This document shows positions 1 to 9,959 of a stretch of DNA of 64,000 bases, piece by piece. Made by a program: the position numbers and the translations under genes. Source of the DNA: SMYC01 sp963578475 (lineage in GTDB: Bacteria; Acidobacteriota; Vicinamibacteria; Marinacidobacterales; SMYC01). Numbering within the stretch: position 1 is the first letter of the stretch; each line of letters starts with the position of its first letter. Where the stretch lies: NCBI GenBank assembly GCA_963578475.1, contig CAUZCL010000003.1:62001-126000 (forward strand), read 5' to 3'. Below the pieces are notes generated by a model. That model saw only the letters and a program-made list of their open reading frames with translations, ran no database searches and was not told the origin of the DNA.

Positions 1-195
1 TTCTCCGATCGCGCAGTCGGCTTCGAGTCCGGCATCGGCATCGAAGTTCTTCAGGCGCTCATCGAAAAAGGACACCGACCACGAATCTCGATGGGCGCCT
101 ATGGGGGCTATCAAGCCATCATGATCGACTGGGAGCAAGGTGTTTTGCTCGGCGGATCAGATCTGCGCAAAGACGGCGCAGCCATGGGCTACTGA
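1..195 (+). CDS. Gamma-glutamyltranspeptidase, C-terminal end (partial)
   Basis: The window opens inside this gene; 64 codons and a TGA stop are visible. The C-terminal motif GGSDLRKDGAAMGY is the typical end of gamma-glutamyltranspeptidases (usually GASDPRRDGAAVGY), the N-terminal nucleophile hydrolases that cleave gamma-glutamyl bonds of glutathione and related peptides, normally outside the cytoplasm. The self-processing threonine and the glutamate-binding residues lie upstream, so activity cannot be judged. The frame is clean as far as it can be read. The next gene is on the opposite strand and ends 8 bases away, so the two transcripts converge. Confidence 0.85.
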   Translation, partial: FSDRAVGFESGIGIEVLQALIEKGHRPRISMGAYGGYQAIMIDWEQGVLLGGSDLRKDGAAMGY

Positions 196-203
196 TTAAC
201 TGA

Positions 204-1208
204 TTAGCTGACTTGCGGGCGGGAGAAGGACGTCTCTTCCAAAAACCCGTCGGACGCGCTCGTTGTTTTGAAAAATCCTCTCGCGAGCAGCGAGTGGATA
301 TGCCGGAGCACCTGGAAGTCGGTCAGCTCTGACTCTTCCATGACGCGGACGATCGTCTGATAGCGGATGAGATATTCGTAAATCTCGAGCTCATCGGTGT
401 TGAGTGCGCTGACGGCGAGGTCGCAAGCGTCGTTGAGCCCGATCTCGTAAACGAGTGGCGGGGGCTTCGAGGTCAGCCGCTCGAGGGCTTCAATTTGCTG
501 CATGGCCTCCAGAATGAGTGTCTCCGTCTGACCTGCGATCGTCGTTGGTACGGTCGCATCTGTGGGGAACTCGAAGATCTCGTAGCGGCCTTTCTGTATC
601 CCGAGGATGCGGTGAAGCGCTTTCTCTTTGCGCACGTTTCCGGCCTGACAGTGCACGATCTGACCGTCTCTGAGATAGATTCGGCCGTCGCCGCTTTGAT
701 TCCGTATGACGATCATTCCCGTCATCCCGTGAGTGGCGAGCTGTATCAGCAAATCGGGTAGCGTCGTGTCGATGCGCTCCGGAGACACCGTTAGGTGTGT
801 TGCGGACACGGCGCTTTGATACGGAAGGATATTCCCGACCGGTCCCGATACGAAACGGGCTGGCCAGCTTGGTTTCTCGCCGACGGGGCTTGAGCGTAAC
901 GTTCAGCTGGAAGCTCCCGACCCGGATGCGGTCGCCGGTCACGAGAGGTTGCCGGCTCACAGGTGCGTCATTCACGTAGGTGCCGTTGGTGCTCCCCATA
1001 TCGCGAATGAGCAGCTCGCCCCCCCCTCGTTAAGAATCTCGAAGTGATAATTCGACACTCAGTTCGAGCGAAGCTGGATATCGTTCGTATGATGGTGCCC
1101 AATCGCAACCCGAAACGTCTCCTTGAGATCGAAGCTATGGCCCTGACGATCGGTAGCTAACTGCAGCACCATCTCGTGAAGCGGCAAGTCGTTCTTAGCA
1201 TGGTCCAT
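204..1208 (-). pseudogene. FHA domain - DUF4388 (PatA-like) protein, broken
   Basis: Read from an ATG at 1208, the protein starts with an FHA fold. It includes VAIGHHHTNDIQL, then NYHFEILNEGG, MGSTNGTYVND and GDRIRVGSFQL, the normal order of FHA strands that bind phosphothreonine. The C-terminal half (809 to 204, about 200 residues) is a DUF4388 domain with LLIQLATHGMTGMIVI and GRIYLRDGQIVHC. The frame has three lesions: an in-frame TGA at 1059-1061, a one-base slip in a run of eight C at 1019-1026, and a further shift near 870. A GTG at 809 could still start the DUF4388 half alone. FHA proteins read marks made by Hanks-type kinases, and every kinase locus in the window is also broken. That FHA and DUF4388 were one protein is an inference from their order and spacing. 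Confidence 0.7.
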
Positions 1209-1288
1209 AGACGGGAGAGCCCCACGCATTTAAAGCAAGTGTGATGCCAACTAGCTATCCGTCAGGGAACAAAGAACTTTTACCGACG

Positions 1289-1306
1289 CACGACTTTTGA
1301 GTCGTG
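1289..1306. terminator. Perfect 7-bp hairpin downstream of the flavin oxidase
   Basis: CACGACT-TTTG-AGTCGTG forms a perfect stem with a 4-base loop. It lies just past the stop of the minus-strand flavin oxidase at 1338 and before the FHA gene starting at 1208. There is no U-run, so it is at best a weak intrinsic terminator. The GACT/AGTC core resembles the IS200-type hairpins at 56 kb, so it could also be a leftover element end. Confidence 0.35.
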
Positions 1307-1337
1307 GGGATTCACCCTCGACCGGCGCTGCATTCTG

Positions 1338-2446
1338 TTATGCAAGCCGCGCCAACCCAAAGAACGGATTGGGAGGGGCCTCGCCCAATACGACCTCGGC
1401 AACATGCTCCCCCAGGGCCGGTCCGTGCTTGTAACCATGCCCTGAACCCCCGCCGACCACCCAGACGTTATCCGCATCCGGATGACGGTCGATAATGAAG
1501 TTATGGTCGGTGCTGTTCTCGTATTGACACACACGTGCTTCTACGAGCGGGGCGCCCTTCATGCCGGGAAAGCGAAACTCCATATAGTCGCGCGCCGCGG
1601 CGATAGATTCCTCCCGCGGGAGGCGCTCCATCGTCGTCGGATCCACCGGCTCGCCGTTCGTATCATCCGCGATTTTGAACCCGCGCCAATTACTGCCGGG
1701 AATGCCGTAATAAAGCCGCGCGCCGTTATCGATCCAGATGGGGCAAACCCCTTCGAGGTAACGCGTATCCCCGAGAGGTGTCCCGAAATAGTAAATCTCT
1801 TGCCGCGTCGGCGTGATGAACGTCTCGCCGAGCTCGGGAAAAAGACCACCGAGCCAAGGGCCGCAAGCAAAAACGTAGTTGTCCGCACTCAACGTCTCGC
1901 CGTTGGAGAGAACAACGCCTTTTCCACTGCGCTTCACGGCGCTGTGAACATAGGTGCCGCCGAGCTCGATGAACGCCTCGAGCACGGCTTGGCACCCGCG
2001 CCGAGCGAGAAGATAGCCGACGTCCTCTTCGTAGATCGCCCGTTGAACGCCGTCGAAATTTATCTGCGGGAAGCGTCGGGAGGCTTCGCTCACGCTCAGC
2101 TCTTCGAAGACAACACCACCTTTTTCAGAACCTGGACCGCGGCTCGCTCATAGGCATCGTCCGCGCCCGCCATCCAAAGACCGCCCGTTCGACGGTAGAG
2201 CTTGATGTCCCATCGCTTCTCGTACTCTTTCCAGAGCTCGAGCGAGCGCACAACAAAGCGCGTGTAGATCTCGTCGGCACCATAGGTCGCGCGGATAACG
2301 CGGCTCTCACCGCCCGAGCTCGATCGCGAATGCCCCGGCCCCCACGCATCGACGAGCGTTACCGAAACACCTTTGAGCAACAGGTGAAGCGCCGTCCAGC
2401 CCCCGAAGGCACCGGCGCCAACAACGACTGCAGTAGATTGCGTCAT
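1338..2446 (-). pseudogene. Monomeric sarcosine oxidase / N-methyl amino acid oxidase family, one frameshift
   Basis: This is a DAO-family flavoenzyme that oxidises N-methylated or secondary amino acids to produce H2O2. The N-terminus has the FAD dinucleotide motif VVVGAGAFGGWTALHLL. The C-terminal half has VCQYENSTDHNFIIDRHP, matching the sarcosine-oxidase site where a cysteine (the C in VCQY) holds FAD covalently, and then VVGGGSGHGYKHGP. A single one-base shift near 2100 (KKV to VVFEELSVSEASRRFPQ) splits it; restored, it is about 369 residues, normal for the family. The ATG overlaps the stop of the upstream S9 peptidase (ATGA), indicating translational coupling. All visible active-site motifs are intact, so the lesion is either recent or a sequencing slip. 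Confidence 0.8.
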
Positions 2447-4515
2447 GGCTCAGTCGACACCCCCATCCCTTTACGATGCTGTCCAAACCAATCCAGGATA
2501 TAGAGCTGCGTTCGGATGAAGTTCGACGGCATCGAGCTCGTTCCGTGAAATTCCTTGTTGAAGCGAAGGAGCGCGGTCTCGACGCCGAGAATCTTGAGCG
2601 CTTGGTAATACTCCTCGGTCTGGCTCATCGGCGTGCGCAAATCGAGTTCGCCCGTCATTAGAAGGGTGGGCGTCGTGACATTCCCGACATACATGAGCGG
2701 CGAATGTTCGAGATATTTTTCGGCGTTGTCCCAAGGGTAACCGTTGAATCGGTAATAGCCCCAAAGGGTGATGTCGGCTGTTCCCGCGAAGCTCATCCAG
2801 TTCACGACGGGACAGCGCACCGCCGCCGCGGCAAAGCGATCCGTCTGGCCAATCGCCCAGCTCGACAGCACGCCACCCCCGCTACAGCCTGTGACGTAGA
2901 GCCGGTCCGCGTCTATGTAGCCTTTTTCCAGAACGTGATCGACCCCCGCCATGAGATCCTCGTGGTCAACGCTTGGATAGCCGTTGTCGATGGCGTTTCC
3001 GAAGTCGGTACCATATCCCGTGCTTCCGCGCGGGTTCGTGTACAGAAGCACGTAGTCGTTCGCGGCGTAGTTCTGAAACGAATTGTTGAAGCCGACGTTG
3101 TACATGCCGTGGGGTCCCCCATGGATTTGGAGAATCAACGGGTAGCGTTTCGAGCTGTCGTAGCGCGGCGGTTTCACGATCCAACCCTGGATGCGCGCGG
3201 CATCCTCAGTAGAGGATTCATACCAAATCTCTTCGACTTCGCCGAGCTCGACGCCCGCGAGCACGTCGTCGTTCACATGCGTCAGCCGTTTCATCTCGCT
3301 CGGGCGCGACATCGAGAAGGCCACGACATCGGGCGGAACGTGAAATGAAGACCGGATGGCCACGGCCGTCCCATTCTCGGCAACGGAGCCGAGTGTGAGC
3401 ATGTGCTCTCCATCCGTGAGCTGTTTCAACCCGCCATTGAGCGACGCAGAGTGCACGTTGCGAGCGCCGCGATCGTCGGCCATAAAGTAGACGGCGCTGC
3501 CGTCGGCAGACCAGACGAGCCCACGCACGTCTCGGTCGAGCTCGGAGCAAATGTTCCGCATCGCGGTGCCATCGATATTCACGACATAGAGGTCGCTCAC
3601 GCGATACGTCTGTGCGGTCCAGTCATAGCCGGAGAACGCGACCGTCTTGCCGTCGGGCGAGACGACGGGCGAGGTCCATGGACCTCGCTTCGACGTAATG
3701 GCCGCGATGTCGCCCGAGACGATGTCGACGCGGTAGATATGGGACTCGCGATATTTCACATCCGCGTCGTCCTCCATCGCGCCGTCGAAAACGAGCGCTT
3801 TGCCATCGGGCGTCCAGTCGATGCCGGCGCCGTAATCGAGTCCGACCGCACCTCGCGAGCCCACGTGCCACTTCCCTTCCGTGAGCTGGCGCGGCGAGCC
3901 ACCATCGGCGGGAACGAGGAAAAGGTGCCGATAGCCTTCCTCGAGAAAGCCGACGCGGTCTTGGCGAAAGTGCATGTTGCGGACGATGCGAGGCGTCTTG
4001 GTCCAATCGGCCCCTTCCGGCGGAGAGGGCATGGAAGGCAGGTCCCACGTCTCTTTCGCGGGAACGATCATCGTGAAGGCAATGCGGGTGCCGTCCGGCG
4101 ACCAGTGCAGATCCCGCGGCGTTGTCGTGACATGCGTTACCTGCGACGTCGCGCCTTCCGCGTCCATCCACCGCACGAGTATCTGCTTCCCTTTGGGCTC
4201 GCCATCGGCCAAGTAAGCGAGACGCGTTCCGTCCGGGGACCAGCGCGGGCTCGAGCCATTGACGAGGAACCGGTTGCGCGTTCCGTCGGTGCCTACCATC
4301 CAGAGCTCTGAATCCCAGCGATCGTCGATCCGGTTCACCATCGACCGCGTATAGACCGTGCGTTTGCCGTCGGGTGAGATCTGGGGGTCGCGGACGCGCT
4401 CCCAATCGAGAATATGGTCTGCCGTGAGGCGGCCTTTACTGGCCGTTTCCTGCGCAGCAGAGGATGAGGCCAAGAAAATGCTCGCAAGCAGCCAGTACGT
4501 CGATCGACGAGTCAT
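2443..4515 (-). CDS. Secreted S9 family prolyl oligopeptidase / acylaminoacyl-peptidase
   Basis: This is a 690-residue serine peptidase with a signal peptide (hydrophobic LLASIFLASSSAAQ near the start), a long WD/PD40-type beta-propeller (repeated SPDGKR/SPDGTR blades, about residues 40-380) and a C-terminal alpha/beta hydrolase domain. The nucleophile is Ser545 in GCSGGG, a variant of the usual GGSYGG, with Asp625 in GELD and His657 in EFHG. It should cleave short peptides, probably in the periplasm. The open frame extends upstream to 5103, but that part belongs to the broken phosphatase. ATG 4515 is chosen for the signal peptide and the strong AAAGGAGG ribosome site. Its stop overlaps the flavin oxidase start, so peptide cleavage and amino acid oxidation may be co-expressed. 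Confidence 0.9.
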   Translation of the reverse strand: MTRRSTYWLLASIFLASSSAAQETASKGRLTADHILDWERVRDPQISPDGKRTVYTRSMVNRIDDRWDSELWMVGTDGTRNRFLVNGSSPRWSPDGTRLAYLADGEPKGKQILVRWMDAEGATSQVTHVTTTPRDLHWSPDGTRIAFTMIVPAKETWDLPSMPSPPEGADWTKTPRIVRNMHFRQDRVGFLEEGYRHLFLVPADGGSPRQLTEGKWHVGSRGAVGLDYGAGIDWTPDGKALVFDGAMEDDADVKYRESHIYRVDIVSGDIAAITSKRGPWTSPVVSPDGKTVAFSGYDWTAQTYRVSDLYVVNIDGTAMRNICSELDRDVRGLVWSADGSAVYFMADDRGARNVHSASLNGGLKQLTDGEHMLTLGSVAENGTAVAIRSSFHVPPDVVAFSMSRPSEMKRLTHVNDDVLAGVELGEVEEIWYESSTEDAARIQGWIVKPPRYDSSKRYPLILQIHGGPHGMYNVGFNNSFQNYAANDYVLLYTNPRGSTGYGTDFGNAIDNGYPSVDHEDLMAGVDHVLEKGYIDADRLYVTGCSGGGVLSSWAIGQTDRFAAAAVRCPVVNWMSFAGTADITLWGYYRFNGYPWDNAEKYLEHSPLMYVGNVTTPTLLMTGELDLRTPMSQTEEYYQALKILGVETALLRFNKEFHGTSSMPSNFIRTQLYILDWFGQHRKGMGVSTEP

Positions 4516-4520
4516 GAGCT

Positions 4521-4528
4521 CCTCCTTT
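4521..4528 (-). promoter_or_regulatory. Strong Shine-Dalgarno site fixing the S9 start
   Basis: On the minus strand AAAGGAGG stands five bases before ATG 4515. It decides between this start and the upstream open frame that runs on to 5103. Confidence 0.75.
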
Positions 4529-4565
4529 GATCGTGGTGCGAGTGTAAGCGCGAATATCGCCGAGA

Positions 4566-5992
4566 TCAACGCTGGCTTTCGAGCTGTGCCAACGGGCCGG
4601 CGTAAGCGGTAAAGTCGATGTGGTGAGTCACCGCGTCCTCGACCTCGCTCCTTTGGAGAATCTCCGTCATTACAACGCCTGTCGCGCTCGGAAGATTGAG
4701 CCCGAGTAGGTGCGCGATGGCCGGAGCGACGTCGAGGTTCCGAACGTGACCGACCCGCTGGCCGCGCGATTCCCACACCCGAGGCGACGAAGGCCGGGTA
4801 CATGCGGGGATGGGACGGCAGGTACCCGTGCCCGTGATAGGCCGTTGCCCGAGGCCGACGCTCGGTGGACGAGCTCTCCGCGTCCGCGACCGGGAAAGTC
4901 TCGATATCGCCGACGATCGCGTATTGGCCTTGGACGTGCGGGTCTTCCTCGTAGCGCGGGAAGCCGAGGTCGTGAAAATCCTGGGGTCGAAGGATGCGCG
5001 CGACACCGCGCAGACTGAGCGCCTCTTCGAACACGCGCTCGAGCACCGCTTCGTCGCGCGCGAGATCCGCGGCTTCAACGTACAGGGACCAGCCCGATCG
5101 CATGAGGCGTACACGGTCGGCAAGCCCGTATGTTGGAAGAGTGGATGCAGATTCACTTCGTGGCGCACGGTGTGGAAGCCGTGATCGGAAACGATGAAAA
5201 ACGTTGTTTTGTCGGAGAGCCCTGCCTCGTCAACCGCCCGCATCAGGATGCCGACGGCGTTGTCCGCGGCGGTGATCGCCTCTTTCGACCGGTAGTGGTC
5301 GGGTCCGTACGCGTGTTGGATCTCGTCGGTGACAAGGAAGTGAATCGCGAGAAGCTGCGGCCGGTAGCGTTCGAGCACATAGGCTGCCGCGTCGGCGAGG
5401 ATGGCATCCGCGACGCCTTTGCGATTCCGATCCATGTACCACGCGTAGTAAAGTCGATCGGGATGCCAGCTTTCCTCAGCTCTTCGAGAAAAGCAGGGTC
5501 CGCCGCCTTCGGGTCAGCCGTGTCTCCGTCGAAGACTTCGGGAATGTTGTAGTCGATCGAAGGGTCTTGATAGTTCTCGGGCCAATAGAAAGCGGCCGTT
5601 ATCAACCCTTTTTGCTTCTCCGCATTGAAAATAGTGGGAACGCGCACGGATTCCGTGTGCGGCTTGTTGGTGAAGTGAAAGCGCTCGCCCGTCTCTCGGT
5701 TGACGACACGGTTCCCCACCACGCCGTGCACGCGCGGCATCACACCCGTCACGAGCGTCGTGTGGCTAGGATGCGTCAGGCTCGGATAGACCGTCTCGCT
5801 GCTCTTCGCCCAAACGCCGGTCTCGATCAGCTTGCGGATGTTCGGAAGCACGAGCTCGCGATCGTCGAGCTGATAGGTCGCGAGCCCGTCGATCGAAACG
5901 AGCACGACGTGCTCCGGCTGAGCCCCGGCGCCGGCCGCGAGCGCCAGGAAAGGAAGTATGAGGTAGCGCCTCACCACGTCGGACTTTAACAT
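4566..5992 (-). pseudogene. Type I phosphodiesterase / nucleotide pyrophosphatase (alkaline phosphatase superfamily), three frameshifts
   Basis: This is a secreted, metal-dependent phosphoesterase of the NPP type that hydrolyses phosphodiester or pyrophosphate bonds. From ATG 5992 come a signal peptide (LILPFLALAAGAGAQ), VVLVSIDGLATYQLDD (metal Asp), the nucleophile threonine in YPSLTHPSHTTLVTG, then LLAIHFLVTDEIQHAYGPD and FIVSDHGFH (metal Asp/His). The C-terminus NLDVAPAIAHLLGLNLPSA is typical. Reading it requires changes of frame near 5450, 5090 and 4760; all three reading frames are used in turn. The start lies only 6 bp from the divergent start at 5999. The catalytic residues survive, so the breaks are recent or partly technical. 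Confidence 0.8.
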
Positions 5993-5998
5993 AGCAGG

Positions 5999-6592
5999 AT
6001 GCTCGCGCTCGCCTTACTCCTCGCGGGGCCTTTGACTCTGGAGGTTCCGATCTATCTCGGCGCCGAGCTCCACGAAGAAACGCTCATGAACGCGCTCCGA
6101 GAGACCGCACGCATTTTAGAGCTGGGCGACATCCAGCTTCGCTTCGACGTCTCCCCGGACCAGTCAACGACCCGCCCGCTCGTAACGGTGAGCGTACAGC
6201 CACGGCCGGCTCGCTTCAAAGTGCATGGATGCAGCCGCGACCGCCACGACCACCGGCTCGGCCATACTCATCTGCGCTCACGCCGCATTACCCTCTGGTC
6301 GGAGCAAGTGGCGCGCGCCGTTGACGGGAACTGGGACGGCAAAGAGCTCCCCAATGTCAACGAGCACACCTATGCTCGTGCGTTAGGCCGGGTCCTCGCC
6401 CATGAGCTCGGCCACTTGCTCCTACGCCTGAACGGGCATCGCGACCGAGGTCTGATGCGGTCCGCTTTCTCGCATCGAAGCTTGACCGCGCGCGGACGCC
6501 GCGCTTTTCGCTTCGCCGAGGAAGATCTGCAGGCGATCCGAGAGACGCTTCTGCGAGCACATCTCGCAAGAGCTGACCGTTGCGCACATTAA
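5999..6592 (+). CDS. Putative zinc metalloprotease-like protein with HELGH motif
   Basis: This 197-residue protein begins with a hydrophobic segment (LALALLLAGPLTL) that may be a short signal or anchor. The key feature is HELGHLLLRLNGHRDRGLM at about residues 141-159: an HExxH zinc site, a third histidine eight residues on, and a Gly-Leu-Met turn. Small secreted acidobacterial proteins with HEIGHLLL..N.H...GIMR look very similar. They are related to, but spaced differently from, metzincins (HExxHxxGxxH). Substrate and role are unknown. The stop codon overlaps the stop of the convergent glycosyltransferase pseudogene. The assignment rests on the motif alone. Confidence 0.6.
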   Translation: MLALALLLAGPLTLEVPIYLGAELHEETLMNALRETARILELGDIQLRFDVSPDQSTTRPLVTVSVQPRPARFKVHGCSRDRHDHRLGHTHLRSRRITLWSEQVARAVDGNWDGKELPNVNEHTYARALGRVLAHELGHLLLRLNGHRDRGLMRSAFSHRSLTARGRRAFRFAEEDLQAIRETLLRAHLARADRCAH

Positions 6593-7686
6593 GTCCCGGA
6601 GACCCTTTCCACGAACCGCATCAGTTGTTCGCCGTCGTCGCGCGCGATCCGTTCGTCGAGCACACGATCCTGGGCGGAAAGGACGCGGTCGCGTAGCTCC
6701 GGATCCGTCACCAACAGATGCGCGATCTCGTCGATCTCGTCGATTTTTTCTCGTGCAACAAAATACCGCCCCCACCAAGCGTCTCACTGACGGCCCCCGT
6801 GTCATAGGAGATGACGGGAACACCCATCTCGTAGGCTTCGAGCAGGGGGGGCGCAGAACCCTTCGTGCTCGCTCATACACAAGAAGACGTCGGCGACGCG
6901 ATAATAGGCGACGAGCTCTCTGGTGCTCACGCGACCGGGGAACTCGACGTTCTTGAGATCGAGCTCGTAGGCGAAACCAACGAGAGATTCGTAGTAGCGC
7001 TCGAAGTCGCGCCATTCGCCAACGAAGATGAGTCGGCACTTCCTATCGATGAAGCGCTGGTAGTATTTGACGACCTTCATGACGTCTTCGAGACGCTTGT
7101 TGGGGATGACGGGTCCAACGAAGAGGAAGTTCGTCAAGTCGTCGCCGAAGAGCGCCTCCACCACCGGGCTCGGGGACGCCGCCAAACGCTCGGGATCGGA
7201 CAAAAGCGGGAGGACGCCCGTAGGCTGAAAACCCAGCTCTTCGAGCTCGCTTCGGTTGTACTCGGAAACACCTAAAGCGAGTGCGGTGCGCTCCGCGAAC
7301 GTCGCAAGCTCCTGCCGTCCGCGCACGCATTGTCGGGCAACTTTGGGCGCGAAGTCTGCGAACCAGTGAGCGGGCGTGATGTTGTGGTAGCGAAGCAAGA
7401 GCCGGTCGGGAAGCTCTCGCGCGAGCGAAGCGCTCTTCTAGCCGATTGCAAAATGCAGCAGCAAGACGTTGTCCGGCGATGACACCGACGGGTATTCGGA
7501 GAGCTCTCGGCCGCGCCCCGACATCGCCGAGTCTGTCGACTCGGCAAAGATCTCGGATTCCACGCCGTGGGATCGAAGCACCGACTGGATTCGGAGTGCC
7601 TCGTTTCCGATGGCATCACCGAAAGTCAGTGAGGCCACCATCTGATGAACGAGCATCGAACGACGCCATCTTGTCACCTTTCTCAA
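6589..7686 (-). pseudogene. GT4-type glycosyltransferase, one nonsense codon and two frameshifts
   Basis: The reconstructed protein begins MLVHQMVASLTFGDAIGNEA (ATG 7656, or TTG 7686). It continues through LLLRYHNITPAHWFADF and FLFVGPVIPNKRLEDVM and ends with the GT-B signature SEHEGFCAPPLLEAYEMGVP. The function would be transfer of a sugar from an activated donor to a polysaccharide or lipid. Lesions are an in-frame TAG at 7438-7440, a slip in a G7 run at 6843-6849, and a slip in an A6 run near 6744 (on the coding strand the protein needs one more A to reach KIDEIDEIAHLL). The last part, ending FVERVSGT, overlaps the convergent gene's stop. Homopolymer slips can be sequencing errors; the TAG is harder to explain that way. 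Confidence 0.75.
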
Positions 7687-7780
7687 TAAGGTCTACCAAC
7701 CTCGAGCCCACGCTTGATCTCACCCCGGGAGCGGCCTACTATGCCGAGGAATTGGAACCCTTAAATAAGGAGTCGCTCAC

Positions 7781-8878
7781 ATGACGAAGCTAGGCATCAC
7801 GAGTGCTCTCTTGTTCGCGCTCGTAGCAACATGTTCAGGCATCGCGATGGCCGAACCGGTCCCCGCGGACGGCGGTCCTCAGTTTCAATCTATCGGACCG
7901 CTCACGTTTGGCCCGGACGGTATTCTCTTCGCCGCCGATAACAAAGCAGCAAGGATTTACGCCATCGACCTGGGTGACCACGCGGCCGGCAAGACCGCGG
8001 GCGCTGCGGACACCGAAGCCATCGACCAGAAGATCGCGAGCATGCTCGGCACGGATGCGCGCGAGCTCACGATCACCGACCTCGCCATCCACCCTGAATC
8101 TCGAAACGCCTTTTTATCGGCGCAGCGGGGCCAGGGAGATAACGCCCAAGCCGTCTTGCTCCGTGTCGACGGTGCCGGCGAGATCTCTGTCATCTCGCTC
8201 GCACAGCTGAAATACACCTATGTCGAGATCCCGAACGCACCCGAGGCCAACCCGACCGCGCGCCGCGATCCTCGCAAGGCGACGATTACGGACATGGCCT
8301 ATACCAGCGGGCGGGTCTTCATCGCGGGCCTTTCGAACGAAGAGTTCGCGTCGAAGCTGCGCTCGGTGAAATATCCGTTCGACAGCCTCGACGGCGGCAC
8401 GAGCGTCGAGATTTACCACGGTGCCCACGGCGCATGGGAGACGCGCTCCCCTGTTTACACTTTCGTCCCTTACGAAGTCGACGACGAGCCGCACCTCATC
8501 GCCGGCTATCTGTGCACGCCTCTCGTCAAGTTCCCAATCAGCAAACTCGAGGCTGGCCAAAAGCTCGTCGGCACGACGATTGCGGAGCTAGGCAATCGCA
8601 ACCGCCCCCTCGACATGGTCGTCTACTCGAAGGACGGCAAGGACTTCATCCTGATGTCCAACACGAGCCGCGGCGTCATGAAGATCCCGACCGACGGGTT
8701 CGGCTCCCAGGCGGGCATCACCAAGCCCGTCGACGGCGAGAAAGAGGGTGTCAGCTACGAGACCATCACGGCGATGACGGGCATCGAGCAGCTCGACCTC
8801 TTCGATGACAGTCACTCCATCGTTCTCGCGCGCACCGATTCCGGTTCGCTGAATCTCGAGAAAGTCGCGCTTCCGTAA
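7781..8878 (+). CDS. Secreted protein of unknown function, beta-propeller-like
   Basis: This 365-residue protein has a clear signal peptide (LLFALVATCSGIAMAEP) and repeats that look like propeller blades, for example SIGPLTFGPDGILFAADN and ITDLAIHPESRNAFLSA. I do not recognise a catalytic motif. A ribosome site AAGGAG precedes ATG 7781. The stop TAA overlaps the ribosome site of the next gene (TAAGGAG), so the two secreted proteins are probably made together. It is probably a periplasmic or secreted structural or binding protein; no function is proposed. Confidence 0.7.
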   Translation: MTKLGITSALLFALVATCSGIAMAEPVPADGGPQFQSIGPLTFGPDGILFAADNKAARIYAIDLGDHAAGKTAGAADTEAIDQKIASMLGTDARELTITDLAIHPESRNAFLSAQRGQGDNAQAVLLRVDGAGEISVISLAQLKYTYVEIPNAPEANPTARRDPRKATITDMAYTSGRVFIAGLSNEEFASKLRSVKYPFDSLDGGTSVEIYHGAHGAWETRSPVYTFVPYEVDDEPHLIAGYLCTPLVKFPISKLEAGQKLVGTTIAELGNRNRPLDMVVYSKDGKDFILMSNTSRGVMKIPTDGFGSQAGITKPVDGEKEGVSYETITAMTGIEQLDLFDDSHSIVLARTDSGSLNLEKVALP

Positions 8879-8889
8879 GGAGCTTCGCA

Positions 8890-9957
8890 TTGGAAAGATG
8901 GCGGCGTCGCCTCGCGTGCGGCGTCGCCCTTTTTTTTGCGCCCTGGGCGAGCGCCGGGCAGGCGGAGATTCGAGTCTCTCTCGTCGACGGACAGGTCGAG
9001 ATCGCGGGCCTTACGATTGAAACGATGGAGGCGGGGGCTGCGCGCGTCCGCGTCTCGGTCGGACCCGACGCTCCGGCGATCCTCGGTGAGTATCGCATCG
9101 CCGGTGGGCGCCTCTACTTTCAACCCATGTTTCCTTTCGATCCGGGGCGTGAATACTTCGTCCGCGTCGACGGTGGGCGCGAGCCTTTCGTCGCCACGGT
9201 GGCGCTCCCAGCGCGAGACTTGCAGCCCACGACAACGGTCACGCACATCTATCCTTCGACCGACACGCTTCCGGAGAACCAGCTCAAGTTCTATATTCAC
9301 TTCTCGGCGCCGATGGCGGGCGGCGACGGCCTTTTGTTCGTCAAGCTTCTAGACGCGAGTGGAGAAGTCGTGGTCGATCCGTTCCTGCCTCTCGGCAACG
9401 CCTTTTGGGGTCGCGACCACCGACGCTATACAGTGTTCTTCGATCCGGGCCGCGTGAAGCGTGGCATCCTACCCAACGAAGAGATAGGTCGGCCAATCCT
9501 CGAGGGACCACGCTATGTGCTCGTCGTCGACCCCGCGTGGCGAGACGCAAAAGGCGTACCGCTCGCGGAGCCCTTCCGCAAAGCGTTCATTGCCGGACCG
9601 CCCGACGAGACACCGATCGACCCGAAGTTGTGGACGCTCACACCGCCGCGAGCCGAAACGCGGGAGCCGCTCGCGGTAGATTTTCCCGAACCCTTGGACC
9701 GAGCCGTCCTCGCCCGCGCGCTCGCGGTGGAGAACGTCGACGGGGAGATCGAGATCTCGCGGGACGAGACGCGCTGGTCGCTCATCCCAGAAAAGCCTTG
9801 GCAAGCGGGCACATACCATCTCGTAGCACTCACGATCCTCGAGGACCTCGCCGGGAATCAAATCGGGCAGCCCTTCGAGGTCGATGTGTTCGCGCGCATT
9901 GACAGCCCCGACGACGACACCGAGACGCACCGCCTGCCGTTCGTGGTGCGAGACTGA
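8890..9957 (+). CDS. Secreted Ig-like (SbsA-type) repeat protein, TTG start
   Basis: This 355-residue protein follows the previous gene by 11 bases. TTG 8890 is preferred because it has AAGGAG upstream and gives a good signal peptide (MERWRRRLACGVALFFAPWASA). Two segments resemble bacterial Ig-like SbsA domains: TVTHIYPSTDTLPENQLKF with FYIHFSAPM, and WTLTPPRAETREPLAVDFPE with the ending YHLVALTILEDLAGNQIGQPF. SbsA-like folds act as binding or spacer domains in exported proteins. No enzyme motif is visible. Pairing with the upstream propeller-like protein suggests one exported system of unknown role. Confidence 0.65.
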   Translation: MERWRRRLACGVALFFAPWASAGQAEIRVSLVDGQVEIAGLTIETMEAGAARVRVSVGPDAPAILGEYRIAGGRLYFQPMFPFDPGREYFVRVDGGREPFVATVALPARDLQPTTTVTHIYPSTDTLPENQLKFYIHFSAPMAGGDGLLFVKLLDASGEVVVDPFLPLGNAFWGRDHRRYTVFFDPGRVKRGILPNEEIGRPILEGPRYVLVVDPAWRDAKGVPLAEPFRKAFIAGPPDETPIDPKLWTLTPPRAETREPLAVDFPEPLDRAVLARALAVENVDGEIEISRDETRWSLIPEKPWQAGTYHLVALTILEDLAGNQIGQPFEVDVFARIDSPDDDTETHRLPFVVRD

Positions 9958-9959
9958 AT

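Noticed and set aside
1240..1330. A tRNA with an anticodon arm at CACGACTTTTGAGTCGTG
   Set aside because: The T-arm does not pair and no acceptor stem can be formed; it is only a hairpin.
1482..2153. A 223-codon plus-strand frame opposite the flavin oxidase
   Set aside because: It is the antisense shadow of a clearly conserved flavoenzyme and has no family features.
4516..5103. A 196-residue N-terminal extension of the S9 peptidase at 2443
   Set aside because: The extension reads as part of the broken phosphatase, and a signal peptide with a strong ribosome site stands at 4515.
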